Positions 22,601 to 35,065 of a DNA stretch of 64,000 bases are shown piece after piece. The DNA lies in assembly GCA_016617855.1 (NCBI GenBank), contig JAECUM010094173.1, positions 61,142 to 125,141 on the forward strand, read 5' to 3'. This DNA is from Megalonaias nervosa. Taxonomy: Eukaryota; Mollusca; Bivalvia; Unionida; Unionidae. The position numbers and the translations under genes are program-made. How positions within the stretch are numbered: position 1 is the first letter of the stretch; the number at the start of each line of letters is the position of its first letter. Under the pieces are notes generated by a model. That model was not told the DNA's origin, did not search any database, and was given only the letters and a program-made list of their open reading frames with translations.

Positions 22601-23700
22601 ATTTTGCACATCACTGACCCAGACTTCCACAGTTGCTTTGGATTACTTATCAAGGTTGAATATCCATGCTCTTTTTGTGTGGGTTTTTTTTTTGTTGAGA
22701 ACTCATTGCATTGAAAAGAAAGGTTAAAAAGCTACGGTCCAAACCTACCATCATACATGTATATTGCACTGATATGTTAAAGTCTGCAACATTGTGTAAG
22801 ATTTATTTTAATCAGTGGACACCCATATTTATTCTGTATGTCATACTTGCCCACATGTATTTAAACTTTAAAATAAGTTTTGTAGTCTTTTTAACTGTAT
22901 TTATAACAGCTGTCTTGATACAATGATTCTGAAATTACTTCTAAGGGGTTTTTAAATTACAATATTTTTATCTATGTACTTATCATAAAACCAATCTCTG
23001 TAATAACACTTACTGACATGTAGTCATAAATATTCAAAATAAAAATTTCAACCTATAACAAAAGAATACAACTAATGCATAAAATTACCATTTTAGCTTC
23101 TTCGTATATTTTTTTTACCACATAACAAAAAGGAAGCCAAAAATAAGTCAGTTAGGTTCTCATTATCCAGTTAATAAAAGTGTTTGATTACTGAGCCCTT
23201 GAACATATAATTGGACTGGTTATATTTTCAGGAAATTGCTCTGTTCATATCAATACTTCGATTGTTAATTGTTTGTGACCCCAATTCAAGAATGTAAATA
23301 TTCAAAGATCTGATTTATCGGTTTCAGAAATGAGAGTACTGGAGGAGAAATGTATAAGTAATTTTTCTATGGATTCCAGTTCATAGGAATGATCATATTA
23401 TTTGACACTCAAATACTAAAGTATGACATCATGTTGTTATAAGTGCAAGTTCAGACTTCTGTGTTCCACTTCACATATAACACACTTGTTGTATATAGTA
23501 AATGTCTCCAACCATGTGTACTTTCTGGACATTATAAAACAAGGTCCCACTGCACATATCCCATGCTATACATTTATAAGACACAATATTTGTTAAATTT
23601 ATTGCCATTAACATTTTAGCATACAGTTCTAATTAATTCATCCCCATTTTGTTAGGAAATGATGATAAGTGTATTCATAAAACAAATGTATTTGCTGCTT
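22601..23700. other. Non-coding stretch
   Basis: AT-rich unique sequence, with no supported ORF, tRNA or mobile element. Confidence 0.5.
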
Positions 23701-23719
23701 GTAGAACAGAGCATTATAT

Positions 23720-24378
23720 GAGTCTCTTTCTTTTGAAAAGTCTGATCACATCATTATATATGAGTCTCTTTGTTTTGAAAAGTCTGATCACATCATTATA
23801 TATGAGTCTCTTTGTTTTGAAAAGTCTGATCACATCATTATATATGAGTCTCTTTGTTTTGAAAAGTCTGATCACATCATTATATATGAGTCTCTTTGTT
23901 TTGAAAAGTCTGATCACATCATTATATATGAGTCTCTTTGTTTTGAAAAGTCTGATCACATCATTATATATGAGTCTCTTTGTTTTGAAAAGTCTGATCA
24001 CATCATTATATATGAGTCTCTTTGTTTTGAAAAGTCTGATCACATCATTATATATGAGTCTCTTTGTTTTGAAAAGTCTGATTACATCATTATATATGAG
24101 TCTCTTTGTTTTGAAAAGTCTGATCACATCATTATATATGAGTCTCTGTTTTGAAAAGTCTGATCACATCATTATATATGAGTCTCTTTGTTTTGAAAAG
24201 TCTGATCACCACATTATATGAGTCTCTGTTTTTGAAAATTCTGATCACCTCATTATATACGAGTCTATGTTTTGAAAATTCTGATCACCTCATTATATAC
24301 GAGTCTATGTTTTGAAAAGACTGATCACCACATTATGAGTTTCTGTTTTGAAAAGCCTGATCACCACATTATAGAGGA
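23720..24378. repeat. 42-bp minisatellite, ~16 units
   Basis: The unit GAGTCTCTTTGTTTTGAAAA followed by GTCTGATCACATCATTATATAT repeats exactly every 42 bp from 23762 to ~24140, with only isolated changes (C for G at 23730; ATTACA for ATCACA near 24083). From 24140 rightward, units shrink to ~36-40 bp and diverge (GAGTCTATGTTTTGAAAATT). The 14-codon period opens frames on both strands (23649-24221 plus, 23714-24127 minus), which are artefacts. The homogeneous left part implies recent expansion. Confidence 0.97.
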
Positions 24379-24525
24379 GTCTAATCTTACTGAGGCAGAG
24401 ATGAGAATTTTCAGGGTTTTGTATGTCAAATTTTGGTTTTCTGGACGACTTTTCAAAAGTGGTGAGGAGGGTGTAGTCAGTGTCAAATATTTTGTTTAAA
24501 AATTATCCAGAATCACTGTAAATAG

Positions 24526-24710
24526 TACCATATATACTTGCTTATAAGTTGAGTCAATCAAAGATCCTGACCTGCAATAGCTTAATGCTGTTTGTTCTAC
24601 TGATTACTCCTAACAAACTGCACAGACCCAGATCAGCTGGCGCATTATACGATGGCAAATCTAGGCCTGTACAGTTTGCAATTGGACTTATAAGTGAGTA
24701 TATATACATT
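24526..24710 (-). mobile_element. MITE-like element, copy 7 (inverted, shortened)
   Basis: TACCATATATACTTGCTTAT starts the copy. The interior reads as the reverse complement of the reference (CTGATTACTCCTAACAAACT). The hairpin-2 region is shortened (CCTGACCTGCAATAGCTTAA). The right end (GTGAGTATATATACATTATT) has lost the final GGTA. Confidence 0.8.
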
Positions 24711-26106
24711 ATTATTATTACACCATTAGCCTGTTCTGTTCATTAAACTTGCAGTGTTTTGAGATCTGCATATTCATGTTACTGAACATCAACATTGCCA
24801 TTTGCACAGTATCATTTGGAGCTCTATGTTGAGATGAAAAACCCTTGTCTCTGTCCTTCTGTCTATCTATCCTTTGATTAACTACCCATAGCTCAGCAAT
24901 CATTGCATATAATTGGATGCTATCTGGTAGGTGACTGGCTTTGTAGATGTGCTTTGTTAAGGTATTGTCCTTTCAGATCCAATCTTGATGGAGTTGTTGC
25001 CATTTTTTTTGGTCAGGTTTAAATTATCTTTTCCACAGATCCTTGTTACCAGCACTATAGCACAGGAACTATTCAACATATTCTCATGCAATTTTGTGCA
25101 TTCATTGTCTCATACACCTACATGTGCCTTTTTTGAGTTTGGTTTTGTTAGCTTCATTTTTGACAGAGTTATGGCCCTTGGCAATACACTTCACATCTTC
25201 ACGTGGGCTGTTGCTTGCAATATAAAAACATTAAAAGGACATGTAACAAGCTGTGTCAGAAAGGAAAATGTTGATATATCTAATTATCAAATGTACTAGA
25301 TGATAGTTCTTGTTACTAGCATAATCCTTTTCTTGATTTCGGCTGTAGCCTCACATGTATTGTTTTAAAAATAGAATGTGCTGACAAACTACAATACAAA
25401 CATGTGATGTGAGAGACATGTAATGTCTTTAGTACAGAACCTGGGGCAGTTATTCATGTATATGTTTTTTGATAGAGTACTGTTTTAAGAATTGGGAAAA
25501 AAACATGACCAAACAAAGCTTAGTCAGCAATACTAGTTTTGATTGTTTGAGGGAGAAACAAGATATAAAGTAAGCCTAGTCATATTTGAATTTAAGCTTA
25601 GTCTACAACACAAATTAATTGTATGGCAAAGGAACAATCTATAAACTTGACATGGTAACCTTTTGATTTTACTTTGTTATGGTGTCTAGCAGACAGTCCA
25701 ATAGATAAACAATTTGATATAATAATATTGGAGATGTATAATGACCTAATGCTGGGTTGCTCAGAGTATGTGCCAGTCAAAACTTTTCATCTGCCAGTCA
25801 TGTCCAGTAAACATACTTTTTTCATATATAAGTTACAAATATACACTTGACAGTGGAAAGTGTCATCCCTGGATCCTACATGTCGGATACATGCATGATA
25901 ATACAAAGTGAAATTATATATGGTAGAAGAATATTATAAAAAAATTAAATAATTCTGTCAGTCATCCCCTAATGATATTCAAACCTGGATCAACGGGTTA
26001 TGCCACTGATTGTTTGCCTGCATGAAGAAAAACAAAACATACCCTTGTTATTTAATACTTATTCCAGATAGTGCGATCATATAGGGGTGTTCATGGGCTG
26101 CAGACA
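24711..26106. other. Non-coding stretch with eroded dispersed repeat
   Basis: 24890-25210 contains phrases (GGAGTTGTTGCCATTTTTTT, CACAGATCCTTGTTACCAGC, ATAGCACAGGAACTATTCAA) that match 61120-61260 loosely, so it is probably a shared degenerate dispersed repeat. The 104-codon frame at 24985-25299 lies within it and is not credible as a gene. The rest is AT-rich unique sequence. Confidence 0.4.
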
Positions 26107-26329
26107 TACTGTATATAATTGTTTATTAATCGAGTCCATCTGCGAGCTGCACTGTGACCTGATCTGCTGGTGCATAATGCACAAGCAGGTTTGGGTCTGT
26201 GCAGTTTATTAGGAGTAATCAGTAGAACAAACAACATAGACCCTGATCTGCAGGCACATTACAGTCTTGTAGATCAGGATCTTAGTTATTTTGCAGTTTG
26301 AATCAACTTATAAGTGAGTATATATGGTA
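26107..26329 (+). mobile_element. MITE-like element, copy 8
   Basis: Degraded left end (TACTGTATATAATTGTTTAT), but the body and right end are intact (GAGTAATCAGTAGAACAAAC; TAAGTGAGTATATATGGTA). Confidence 0.85.
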
Positions 26330-27167
26330 CTCCAGGATCCAGCAGTAGCACACTATGGTGCATGTTTTTTTCTTTCTATATTAAGTTCAACATGCCCTGC
26401 TTTCTGTTTGAGGAATCCAGAATGACTGTATTTATATGAGAGTTAATTACAGGTTTCTCATGTCTGCTACAGACATATACTGTACCAATATCCATAATTG
26501 GGTTCCTCCTTTTTGGGGATGTGTGCTTTTGTCCAGAGAATGGGGGTGAGGTGCAGGCAAGGCAATTGGTGCCATAACATATGAAATTTCATGTGAAAAT
26601 TTCATGAGGTCAGAGGACTTCAAAACATTATATAAATGTGAATGGTTAATGTCTGAAACATCCAAATGTAGCACAGTAATTTCAGTTTATCGTTATAATG
26701 TTTATTGAATAAAATAAGTGATCTTTGTCATTAGCTCACCTAACAAGTGGGCTAATGGCATAGCCCTGCATCTGCCATCTGTCAATCCACCTGGCCAAGT
26801 GGGTTAATGGCATGGCCCTGCATCTGCCATCTGCCAGTCCCACTGTTGCTGTTTTCAACTTCTCAAAAAGCAATGAAATAATTTCAAGCAAAATTTGGCA
26901 AGAAGAGAGTTAAATTCATACCATTCATCCACATTACAAATGGCCACCATTACTAAACATGAAAAACTCAAAATGAAACCTAAAATAAAAATGCTAAGCA
27001 GAATTTGACTTAATTGGATAGTAAGAAGGAACGATTAATTTATTTTATTTTTATTTTTTATTTTTTAGATTTTGTTTTAAATGAGTACTTGTGTAAGATG
27101 CATCATGTTTGTGTATTCTGACAACTTCAAAATGCAGGTTTGATGCACATTGTCTCTATGGAGCTGT
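26330..27167. other. Non-coding stretch with a 52-bp duplication
   Basis: 26744-26842 holds two copies of CAAGTGGGCTAATGGCATAG plus CCCTGCATCTGCCATCTG, 52 bp apart. The remainder is AT-rich. The minus frame 26447-26674 is unsupported. Confidence 0.55.
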
Positions 27168-27429
27168 GCTGTTGTTGTTGTTGTTGTTGTTGTAGGGTTT
27201 AACGCCATTTTTCAGCACATTATAGGCTATACATGGCGGCCAGTATTAATGGTGGAGGAAGAACCCTGGAAAACCCCGGGAAGAACCACCGACCCACGAG
27301 AAGCTACTGGCAGGCTTTCTCATGTACCCACATTAGCCGAGCCTGAGACTCGAACCCACGCAGACAGAGGTGAGATGGCAGTGATCTGGAACGGTGAGCG
27401 CTTTAGACCACTTGGCCACTCGGGGCTCC
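27168..27429 (-). mobile_element. tRNA-derived SINE, family A, copy 1 (with target duplication)
   Basis: On the minus strand, a tRNA-like head has A box TGGCCAAGTGG and a B-box-like GGTTCGAGTCTC. A body of about 150 bp follows, ending in a (CAA)n tail, seen on the plus strand as (GTT)n then GTAGGGTTTAACGCC. The direct repeat TGGAGCTGT flanks it at 27159-27167 and 27430-27438, showing retroposition by target-primed insertion. The plus-strand ORF 27150-27524 is a shadow. Confidence 0.9.
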
Positions 27430-27856
27430 TGGAGCTGTCCTGTAGAAAGATTCTTCCTGATAGTGTCAGATGTGTATCTAGCCTACCAGATTTTCAACAC
27501 CTACTGTATTTATCTTATGACTAACCCACCCCCTACATTTGCATAATTATCAGGTTGGCACCCTGGTCCTATAAATGGAAAAATGCTATAAGTTATCTAT
27601 TTGAAGAAAATTTACCATTATTATAACTTTATAATAAATAAAGTTGTAAAACTTTTAATTTTTTTAGTTTTGACCTTTGGATCTGCACATTTTCCTTGGA
27701 AAATGTATCTATCCTTATGGAGCAGGAGTAATGGTTCATGAGGATTGGAAGGGGACTGGTACAGTGAGTTATTTCAGACTATATGGCATAAACTACCATA
27801 TCAAACATGACTGTCTTGATAAAAGACCAAGATCCATGAAATGTATATGCCTGTAA
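27430..27856. other. Non-coding stretch
   Basis: AT-rich unique sequence, nothing supported. Confidence 0.5.
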
Positions 27857-28063
27857 TACCATATTTACTCACTTTAAAGTCTAGTCCAACTGCAAACTGC
27901 ACAGACCCAGATCTGCCAGTGCACAATGGACCACCAGCAATTTTTAGGAGTAATCAGTAGAACAAACAACATAGACCCTGATTAGCAGGTGCATTATGCT
28001 ATGGCATATCAGGATCTTTGTTGTTTGCAGTTTGACTTGGCTCACAAGTGAGTATATATGGTA
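27857..28063 (+). mobile_element. MITE-like element, copy 9
   Basis: TACCATATTTACTCAC at left and GTGAGTATATATGGTA at right, TA-bounded. Hairpin 1 has lost part of its right arm (GGACCACCAGCAATTTTTAG), shortening the copy to 207 bp. Confidence 0.85.
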
Positions 28064-29140
28064 GGTCTTTTACATACCTGAGTTTTCTTTTTGTCACTAT
28101 TTACATAACATATATAGCCCCTCCAGGTATAAAATGCAGGAGCTGATATATAAATTCCATTCAGTGACCTAAGACTTTAGTGCCAGTTATTTTGATTTTC
28201 TGGACTCCAAATTTACAGCCCTCTTAGCAGAGCAAGTGGTCTTTCATCTAATTGGTTGTATATTTGGTTTCAATGGAACTGATTGAATAAAGTGTTACAC
28301 AGGTATTCAAAGTTATCTGTTTCTTGGCAGACAATATGCAGCAGCAGATCCCACAGTGCATACAGGGATTGTTGCAAAATTATGTGAGGATTTATAATAG
28401 AACTCTTTTCAAATCAATCCAAGTATAAAATTTAAATAGGATCAGAATGGTTTTGTCCTTTCCACCATCTCTAGAGTCAATAGTGTTTGCGAAACAGGAC
28501 TGGTATAATAAACAGTTGCAACATTGCTTAGCAATTTATTATGTCTAAAGCCTGTATTCCAGTCTGGAAAATTAATTATAGGTAACAATGATGAACAATG
28601 AAATTGTCATTATGGCTCTTCTGTTGGTTCTATCAATTTTTACTCAGACTGTTTAAATTATTTTGAAGCCCATTAGCAAATTATAATCTTAAATACTTTT
28701 TATCAGCTTAAATCATAAACACATACTCAGTGTAACAAAACATGCATCATATTGGTGCATTTAGGAATTGAACTTCATATTTTACAAGATTTTATGAAGT
28801 CTTTAAAGCTTGAAAATCAATTACAAACTGCATAAATGAAAAACAACAAAGGCCATTTGTACAAAACTATGATGTATTTTCAAACATTGTGATTTCATGA
28901 CTCCTGTAAAATTTGTAGTTTGATTTTTGTAATTATAAAATAGTTATAATATTATGCATCTTATAAAAAGTAAATAATTTTTTAAACCCTTGTTTACATA
29001 TAGTGTCAAAGTATATAAATACATGCATAATTCCTTTTTGGTGTTATGAACTAAGAACTTAGTTTTTCTGCTTCACATGATGTGATCTTAAAATACCTAA
29101 ATGCTTGTTACAAAGACTTGGTATATATAATAGATCTGTA
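28064..29140. other. Non-coding stretch
   Basis: AT-rich unique sequence with no supported gene or repeat. Confidence 0.5.
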
Positions 29141-30780
29141 ATTATACATTAATTATACATCCATGGTCAGACTTGCTTTGACCTTGTGCATTTTTAATTT
29201 CAAGCACAGGTTCATAGGTGTTACAGTGCCCCCACTTTGTTGGGGGTGGGTTGTTTTGTTGGTGGAATTGATTGAACGATTGTACCTTCTTACAAGGTGT
29301 TTGCTTTATTGGGTTATCGTTGTCTAGAGGGTGATCGCCTTCTGTGTTATTGCCCGGATCGAGTAAATAATATAAAGTGTGAAACTTAAGGTGGAATAGA
29401 TAGAGATCTGAGTAGACATATAAACAGAATGACACGAGCCCCCGTACATGAAAAAAATGACAATTTAATCAATTGCATAACAGCTGTGATAATACATTAC
29501 ATTAGGAAGATACACTTCTTTTGAAATAAATCATTCACCGAATTTCAAACACAAATATACTCATATAAATAGCCGATCTGTTTTAAATGATAGAATTGGT
29601 TCATCATAGAATCGAGTGAACAATCGAAGTCATTGCCTTGTACAGCTTCATAACCTGCTTATTTCCGGTTCATTCCAACTTCACTGTGGCTGTCCTTCTT
29701 GGTCCTTTTCACTTTTCTTTTCTCTTCTCCAAACTCTCTATTGTCTCATCTCTTTTGACCCTCGAACTTTGTGTGGGTAGGTGGATACGTAAGTACGTGA
29801 TACGTAGTTACTTGGATAAGTAAGTCGTGGATACGTTCCGTGGAGCTATTTTCCCCTTCAAAAGAAACAGAGAAGCAACCTAAATTTCCTGTCAGATATC
29901 TAACTGGGAATAGATCATTACTCCCCTCTTATTATGTCAAATTTCGTTCTATCAGAATTCAAACAGGTACCAAAGGTTATCTGGTCAAGCCAAACATGGC
30001 AGACCATAAACAAACCTAGTTTCCTAAGATTAATGTACTTCCTAACAGCTTTCAACCTGACTCACATTATCATTACACGAGACATAACAGGTCTGTTCTC
30101 GTCTCAATTACACAAATGAATGAATGAAATTCATTACACAGCTTAACTATGTTAATTTCAGTCAATACACACATTCAAGTCTTTAGCATATATGAAATCT
30201 CACTTCATGGTTTAACAACGTTAATTTCAGTCAATACGCACTCAAGTCTTTATCATATGTGAGATCATCTAAGGTCAGTGAATTCACACGGATTCTCGTA
30301 ACTCATATCAACTAAGGTAAAGCATGAAATTCTTAGAATACCTATTTTCCTATAACAATCAAGACATACACATTCAAACAATTCGTCAAACTTATATAAA
30401 GAAGATCATTGTATGGATTCAGATAGATGAACTCACACAGTTGTATTCATATCAAGAAAATTGATCTGCGAATTTAAACAAATAAATTCATGCCAATATA
30501 AGCAAATAAATCAAGCAAATCATTATATTGATATCAACGAATTACATGAGATTGGCGCCAATACCTTGTGCTTTCAAGCATTGCTCGCTTCTACCCCAGA
30601 ATTGTGTCCGTCAACTTTCCAGACATCCGGCCCCTTGGATAAATGTTTTACAAGAGAATTTCTTCTAAATTCGACCTCGGAGTCTCCTACATTTGTTTTC
30701 TCTTGCAGAAAAACACAGACTACTAAATTTTGCGATGGAACATATTAAACCCAAGAAATTTCATGTGGGAACCATGCCCC
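29141..30780. other. CpG-richer, compositionally distinct segment; possible retroelement remnant on the minus strand
   Basis: This block has visibly more CpG and C/G content than its surroundings (for example GATACGTAAGTACGTGATAC at 29780-29800 and CATCCGGCCCC near 30625). On the minus strand, GGGGGCTCGTG (29431-29441) resembles a primer-binding site complementary to tRNA-Pro 3' ends. About 200 bp downstream, AAAGTGGGGGCAC followed by TGTAACACC (29217-29238) resembles a polypurine tract and LTR start. I cannot find two matching LTRs. A tandem duplication of ~69 bp with GTTAATTTCAGTCAATAC lies at 30130-30262. No convincing protein was found. Confidence 0.3.
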
Positions 30781-31507
30781 TTATTTAGCATAACCAATCC
30801 AGATTAAATATATCTCCCACCTTTTATAACTAGGTGCCAAAATTGTAGTCTGCCTGACCTTGAGATTCCCAAATAAGTGATTCTGGAAAATTTCAAATCT
30901 GACAATTTCGATAAAAGATCAAAGTTAACCCTATCTTTCCAGTCTGTCTGACTGTTAAATAAACGAATGCTTAATTAAGAATCACTCCTCTCATGACACA
31001 GACAATAAAAATCCGTGCATTATGGTGATTTAATGTGCCACAGTCCCCATAAATCTAATTAATCATTCACCTGCCCAAATTAATGTGCTCTATATAGATC
31101 GACAGAAATTTGCACCCTTACAATAGAAAGTAAGGACTGTGCACCCAAACATTCAAAACTAGTTTTAAAAAATGTGCACAATTGAAGGCAATCCAAGTGA
31201 TCTCCATATTTTGTACTTAATACTGAGAACAAAACTATACAGGTGTCACAAGGCACTAATTTAAATGGAAAAACTGTAATTGATGCATTTCCAGTGATGC
31301 TAATGGCCACAAATTACCTTATAATGGGCAATGGAAAAGCTAGATAACCTTCCTATCAATCTCTCAGATTGACCTATCACTTTTTGTAATTGAAACCAGT
31401 CTGAGGGTAAATCAGGCTGACATTTGCATGAAAAGTAATTAGCTCACATACAGATCTCTGCATCCTACAATTTCAAAGCCTGTGATTAAAGGTAATGTTT
31501 GTCTGAA
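30781..31507. other. Non-coding stretch
   Basis: AT-rich unique sequence. The minus frame 31080-31310 lacks support. Confidence 0.5.
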
Positions 31508-31738
31508 ATCACAAAATAGCACAAACTGACCACATATATCTCACAAAATAGCACAAACTGACCACATACTTTTCACAAAATAGCACAAACTGACCACATA
31601 CTTTTCACAAAATAGCACAAACTGGCCACATAGTTTTCACAAAATAACACAAACTGACCACATAGTTTTCACAAAATAGTGCAAAATGACCACATATTTC
31701 TCACAAAATAGTACAAACTGATCACATAGTTTTCAAAA
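31508..31738. repeat. 32-bp minisatellite, ~7 copies
   Basis: The unit TCACAAAATAGCACAAACTG followed by ACCACATACTTT begins at about 31509, 31541, 31573, 31605, 31637, 31669 and 31701. Divergence increases toward the right end. Confidence 0.95.
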
Positions 31739-33090
31739 CATGTGTACTTTGGTCTGCATTTAGGGAAGACAAACTCTGCACTTCTAGAAATTTATTAGCC
31801 TTGCAGAAATAGCAAACAAAGAGATACTTCTATTTGCAATTTCATCATATTTATTTGAAATCCTCTTGTGGACATCATAGTCTGGCAAAGATATTATTAA
31901 TTTGAAGAACTCTTTGATTATTATTGCAATTTTGATTAGAAACTTTGTAGGGATATTACGATATACATCAAAGTCATCTATTTTATGTAGGGCAGTCTTG
32001 TATCTTATAGATTTTGTGTCCAAATAGGTAGGAAATGTGTTTCAATTATATTGAATTGTCATCCGTTATGGAAGCTTTCATAATTACATGACACAACCAA
32101 ATAGCTTTCTAAAAGTACACACTCTTGCCATTACAAATTGAATGGATTCTTTTTCTTTTAACTTTTTTTGCCATAAAAGAGCCACAATCATCAGAAGATC
32201 CTAACAGCTCCTTGCCACCCCAGACTCTCAGCCATAACCTGTTTCTATCCACAATGATGTGTTAGAATTCACCATGGTTGAAACTATTTCTCTATTTTGC
32301 TTCATGGTTGAAAGTCATCAACTTAGATCTCTGAAATCAACCAAAATGATGATTGTATCTAAGTCATAATGATTGTCTGTTTGAGTAATAAGTCCTTTTA
32401 AAGTGACGTTCACCAAAATATTTTATTTTAGATTTGATCATGATTGTGTGTTGGATTCTTGTAGTGCCTAGTAATCAGTCCTGTACTGCTGAAACTTGCT
32501 ATTAGGCCTTGTCGTTAGTCTGCCAGAACACCTGTTCACTTCCCTGATGATTCAGTTGAATTCACCAATTAGATCAATTTTCTTTCATCAGAGATAGATT
32601 TTACCCAATTATACTATGAATACAACTATAGAGGGATTAAGGTTAATCAGTTGGGACTTTGCTTCCAACTCAGATCTTGAATAATGGTAGAATTTATGGT
32701 GTGCTGGCAAGTTGAGGACAGGACAAAATTATTATTGTATCCATTTTGTGGTAAATGCAGTCATAAAAGATTTTTTTCCACTTCAAATAACTGACAAGCT
32801 GACACCTGTCCCAAATTTTGTGGTAATAAATAATAGCAGTGGGAAGTGTTAAGTAGAGATAAGCCAGACAGTTTTCATATCCTACTTTGTGCTAATGTTG
32901 TGAATTTTATGCTTGAAACTGATACCACTAACCACACACACACACACGCACGCACGCACGCACGCATGCACGCACACACACACACACACACAGTGATCTT
33001 TCTATATAATGCTAACCTTTGGTAACATAAAATTGACCCATGTTATTGGTGATGGACCCTTTTACTGAGGGATGTTCCAGTAAGGCTGTG
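31739..33090. other. Non-coding stretch ending in a CA/CACG microsatellite
   Basis: Unique AT-rich sequence. 32933-32991 is an alternating purine-pyrimidine run, (CA)n-(CACG)n-(CA)n, about 58 bp, a potential Z-DNA former. The minus frame 31784-32023 is unsupported. Confidence 0.6.
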
Positions 33091-33102
33091 TCCTGAGAGT
33101 GC

Positions 33103-33353
33103 TGTTGTTGTTGTTGTAGGGCTTAACGCCATTTTTCAGCACACGATAGGCTATACATGGCAGCCAGTATTATTGGTGGAAGAAGAACCCGGGAAAACCC
33201 CGGAAAGAACCACCAACCCACGAGAAACTACTGGCAAGCTTTCTCACATATCTACATTGGCCGAATCTGAGACTCGAACCCACGCAGACAGAGGTGAGAT
33301 GGCAGTGATCCGTAACGGACAGCGCTTTAGACCACTCGGCCACTTGGGGCCCC
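33103..33353 (-). mobile_element. tRNA-derived SINE, family A, copy 2 (12-bp target duplication)
   Basis: Minus-strand head with A box TGGCCGAGTGG and B-box-like GGTTCGAGTCTC; tail (CAA)n. It is flanked by the direct repeat TCCTGAGAGTGC at 33091-33102 and 33354-33365. It is highly similar to copy 1 over its length, including plus-strand AACGCCATTTTTCAGCAC, so the family has been active relatively recently. Open frames on both strands at 33170-33370 are shadows. Confidence 0.93.
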
Positions 33354-33568
33354 TCCTGAGAGTGCATTAATAAATTAAAATATAGTATTTAATGATTTGA
33401 AATCACACTGTAAATGGTTTTCATTAGCAGAGAACTAAAATAAAGTGAAAAAATTATTAAGTAGCTATGATGACTCAGTGCTTTATAAGTTGAATGGGAG
33501 CCATACCCATGCCGTAAGAGGAATAGCAGTATATTGAGGGGTTTTATAGTGAGGGTCAGCTATGTAGG

Positions 33569-33742
33569 TACTGTATATATTCGCTTATAAGATGAGTCCA
33601 ACTGCGGGTCTGTGCAGTTTGTTAAGAGTAATCAGCAGAACAAACTGCATAGACCCTGATCTGCAGGTGCATTATGCTATGGCAGATCAGGATTTGTGTT
33701 GTTTGCAGTTTTGACTTGACTTATAAGCAAGTATATACTTTA
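33569..33742 (+). mobile_element. MITE-like element, copy 10 (hairpin 1 collapsed)
   Basis: TACTGTATATATTCGCTTAT at left; TTATAAGCAAGTATATACTT at right. Hairpin 1 is reduced to a half (AACTGCGGGTCTGTGCAGTT), so the copy is only ~174 bp. Hairpin 2 is intact (CCTGATCTGCAGGTGC...GGCAGATCAGG). Confidence 0.85.
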
Positions 33743-34900
33743 ATGAGATTCTAAGTGAGATTGATAAAAATATATCAGACAGTTGTCAGTTAATTTTGTT
33801 TGTTTGCTTTGTTTGGGGGGGTTGGGGGTTGGCAGGAAATGTGTCATTTTATTTGTTTCATCAAATCCAGTGCATCTTTATGGAATAGGTAGAATCAGCT
33901 CTTGAAAGTATTTGAGAAGGCAGAAATAAAATTTTCTGAGTGACAAAAGGTATGAAAGAAACATGGAGAAGACAGTATAGTTATTTTCTTGATCAGAACT
34001 TTTAAGTCTGAGCAGCATTTAATCAATAATAGTACAAGAATAATCTAAACACCACCACCACCCACTCCCCACACCAGAAAGGTTCACAGGAAAATTTGAA
34101 ATCTCTAGGTACACAAAATGTATATAGAAAATGCTCAGATTTCAGTTTGCTATTTTTTTTTTACAAATTTCTAAATTTCCAAAATGTACTTGGAAGAAAA
34201 GTAGATCCATTTTTAATGTATCTCTTATCAAAGGTAGAACCAAAGTACACATAGGGAAAAGAAATAAAAGTTTACCTTTCTTATTTAATTTGGTTTGTAT
34301 TTATTTATTTAAGTCAAGAATGCTATGAGGTGCATATCAAAACACCCAAATTTGCATTTTCATTATTCATGAGTTTAAGGCACACCTTCATCTTGCTGAA
34401 CTCATTAGAGTTTATTTACATAAATTATGGAAACAAAGATACATTGTGACTGGGTATTTTAAGCCACTCTTTGATGAAAGTGCATAAACATAAAGGGACC
34501 CATGAGTGGTCACATAAGGTACAATTAGCACAATAGTTAGATTAAGGAATACCAGATGGAACTGTTGTCTTTATTTATGGGGCATGGTGACCTAGCTGGA
34601 TCTGCACAAACTGACTTGATTGAATTTCCCACCACCAGCCTAATGGGTTCCTATCAAGCTATGTCTCACTGGGAATCAATAAAATGTGGGTAAATAATAA
34701 AAAAAAATGTGAGGATCAGTGATGGCATTATGAATAATTCATTTAAGTTTCATTATATTTTGGCAGGATGGGTCAATATTAAATCACCCTGTCCCTGTTA
34801 AATTTGAATGCCAGAGTTTCTTCCTGATTGATATTCAGTTTAGTAAAGCCATTGGGACTGACGATTGGTGGTGGTGGTAGGTGGTGGGTGGCACAGGAAG
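33743..34900. other. Non-coding stretch
   Basis: AT-rich unique sequence with a G-rich patch (GGGGGGGTTGGGGGTTGG) at 33815-33832. The frame 34131-34328 is low-complexity. Confidence 0.5.
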
Positions 34901-34904
34901 AACT

Positions 34905-35065
34905 GGGATTTTTTAATTGTTTTTATTTCTGACTCCCACATAGCTTGGAAAAAAACTTTTTCTGAGATTTGTCGAAAGGAAACTAATTATATCCATTATA
35001 TTAGTCTAAAAAAATATTCACTCTTCAGTTGAAAAAAAAAGAAATTAAATGGTCAGTCCCATACT
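34905..35065. repeat. Dispersed repeat shared with 44690-44850
   Basis: ACTAATTATATCCATTATA plus CAGTTGAA and A-rich flanks recur in the same order at 44770-44830. This shows a dispersed family of at least ~150 bp whose ends cannot be set from two eroded copies. Confidence 0.5.

Noticed and set aside
22268..22714. 148-codon ORF
   Set aside because: Runs through the ~100-bp higher-order repeat; hydrophobic AT-driven composition without domains.
23649..24221. 190-codon ORF and 137-codon antisense ORF
   Set aside because: Products of the 42-bp minisatellite; the repeated MSLFVLKSLITSLY is a translation artefact.
24985..25299. 104-codon ORF
   Set aside because: Lies in an eroded dispersed repeat also found near 61100.
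29142..29435. 97-codon minus-strand ORF
   Set aside because: No recognisable protein; overlaps the suspected LTR junction and could be chance.
33285..33350. tRNA gene on the minus strand
   Set aside because: Same reasoning: it is the head of a family-A SINE with target-site duplications.
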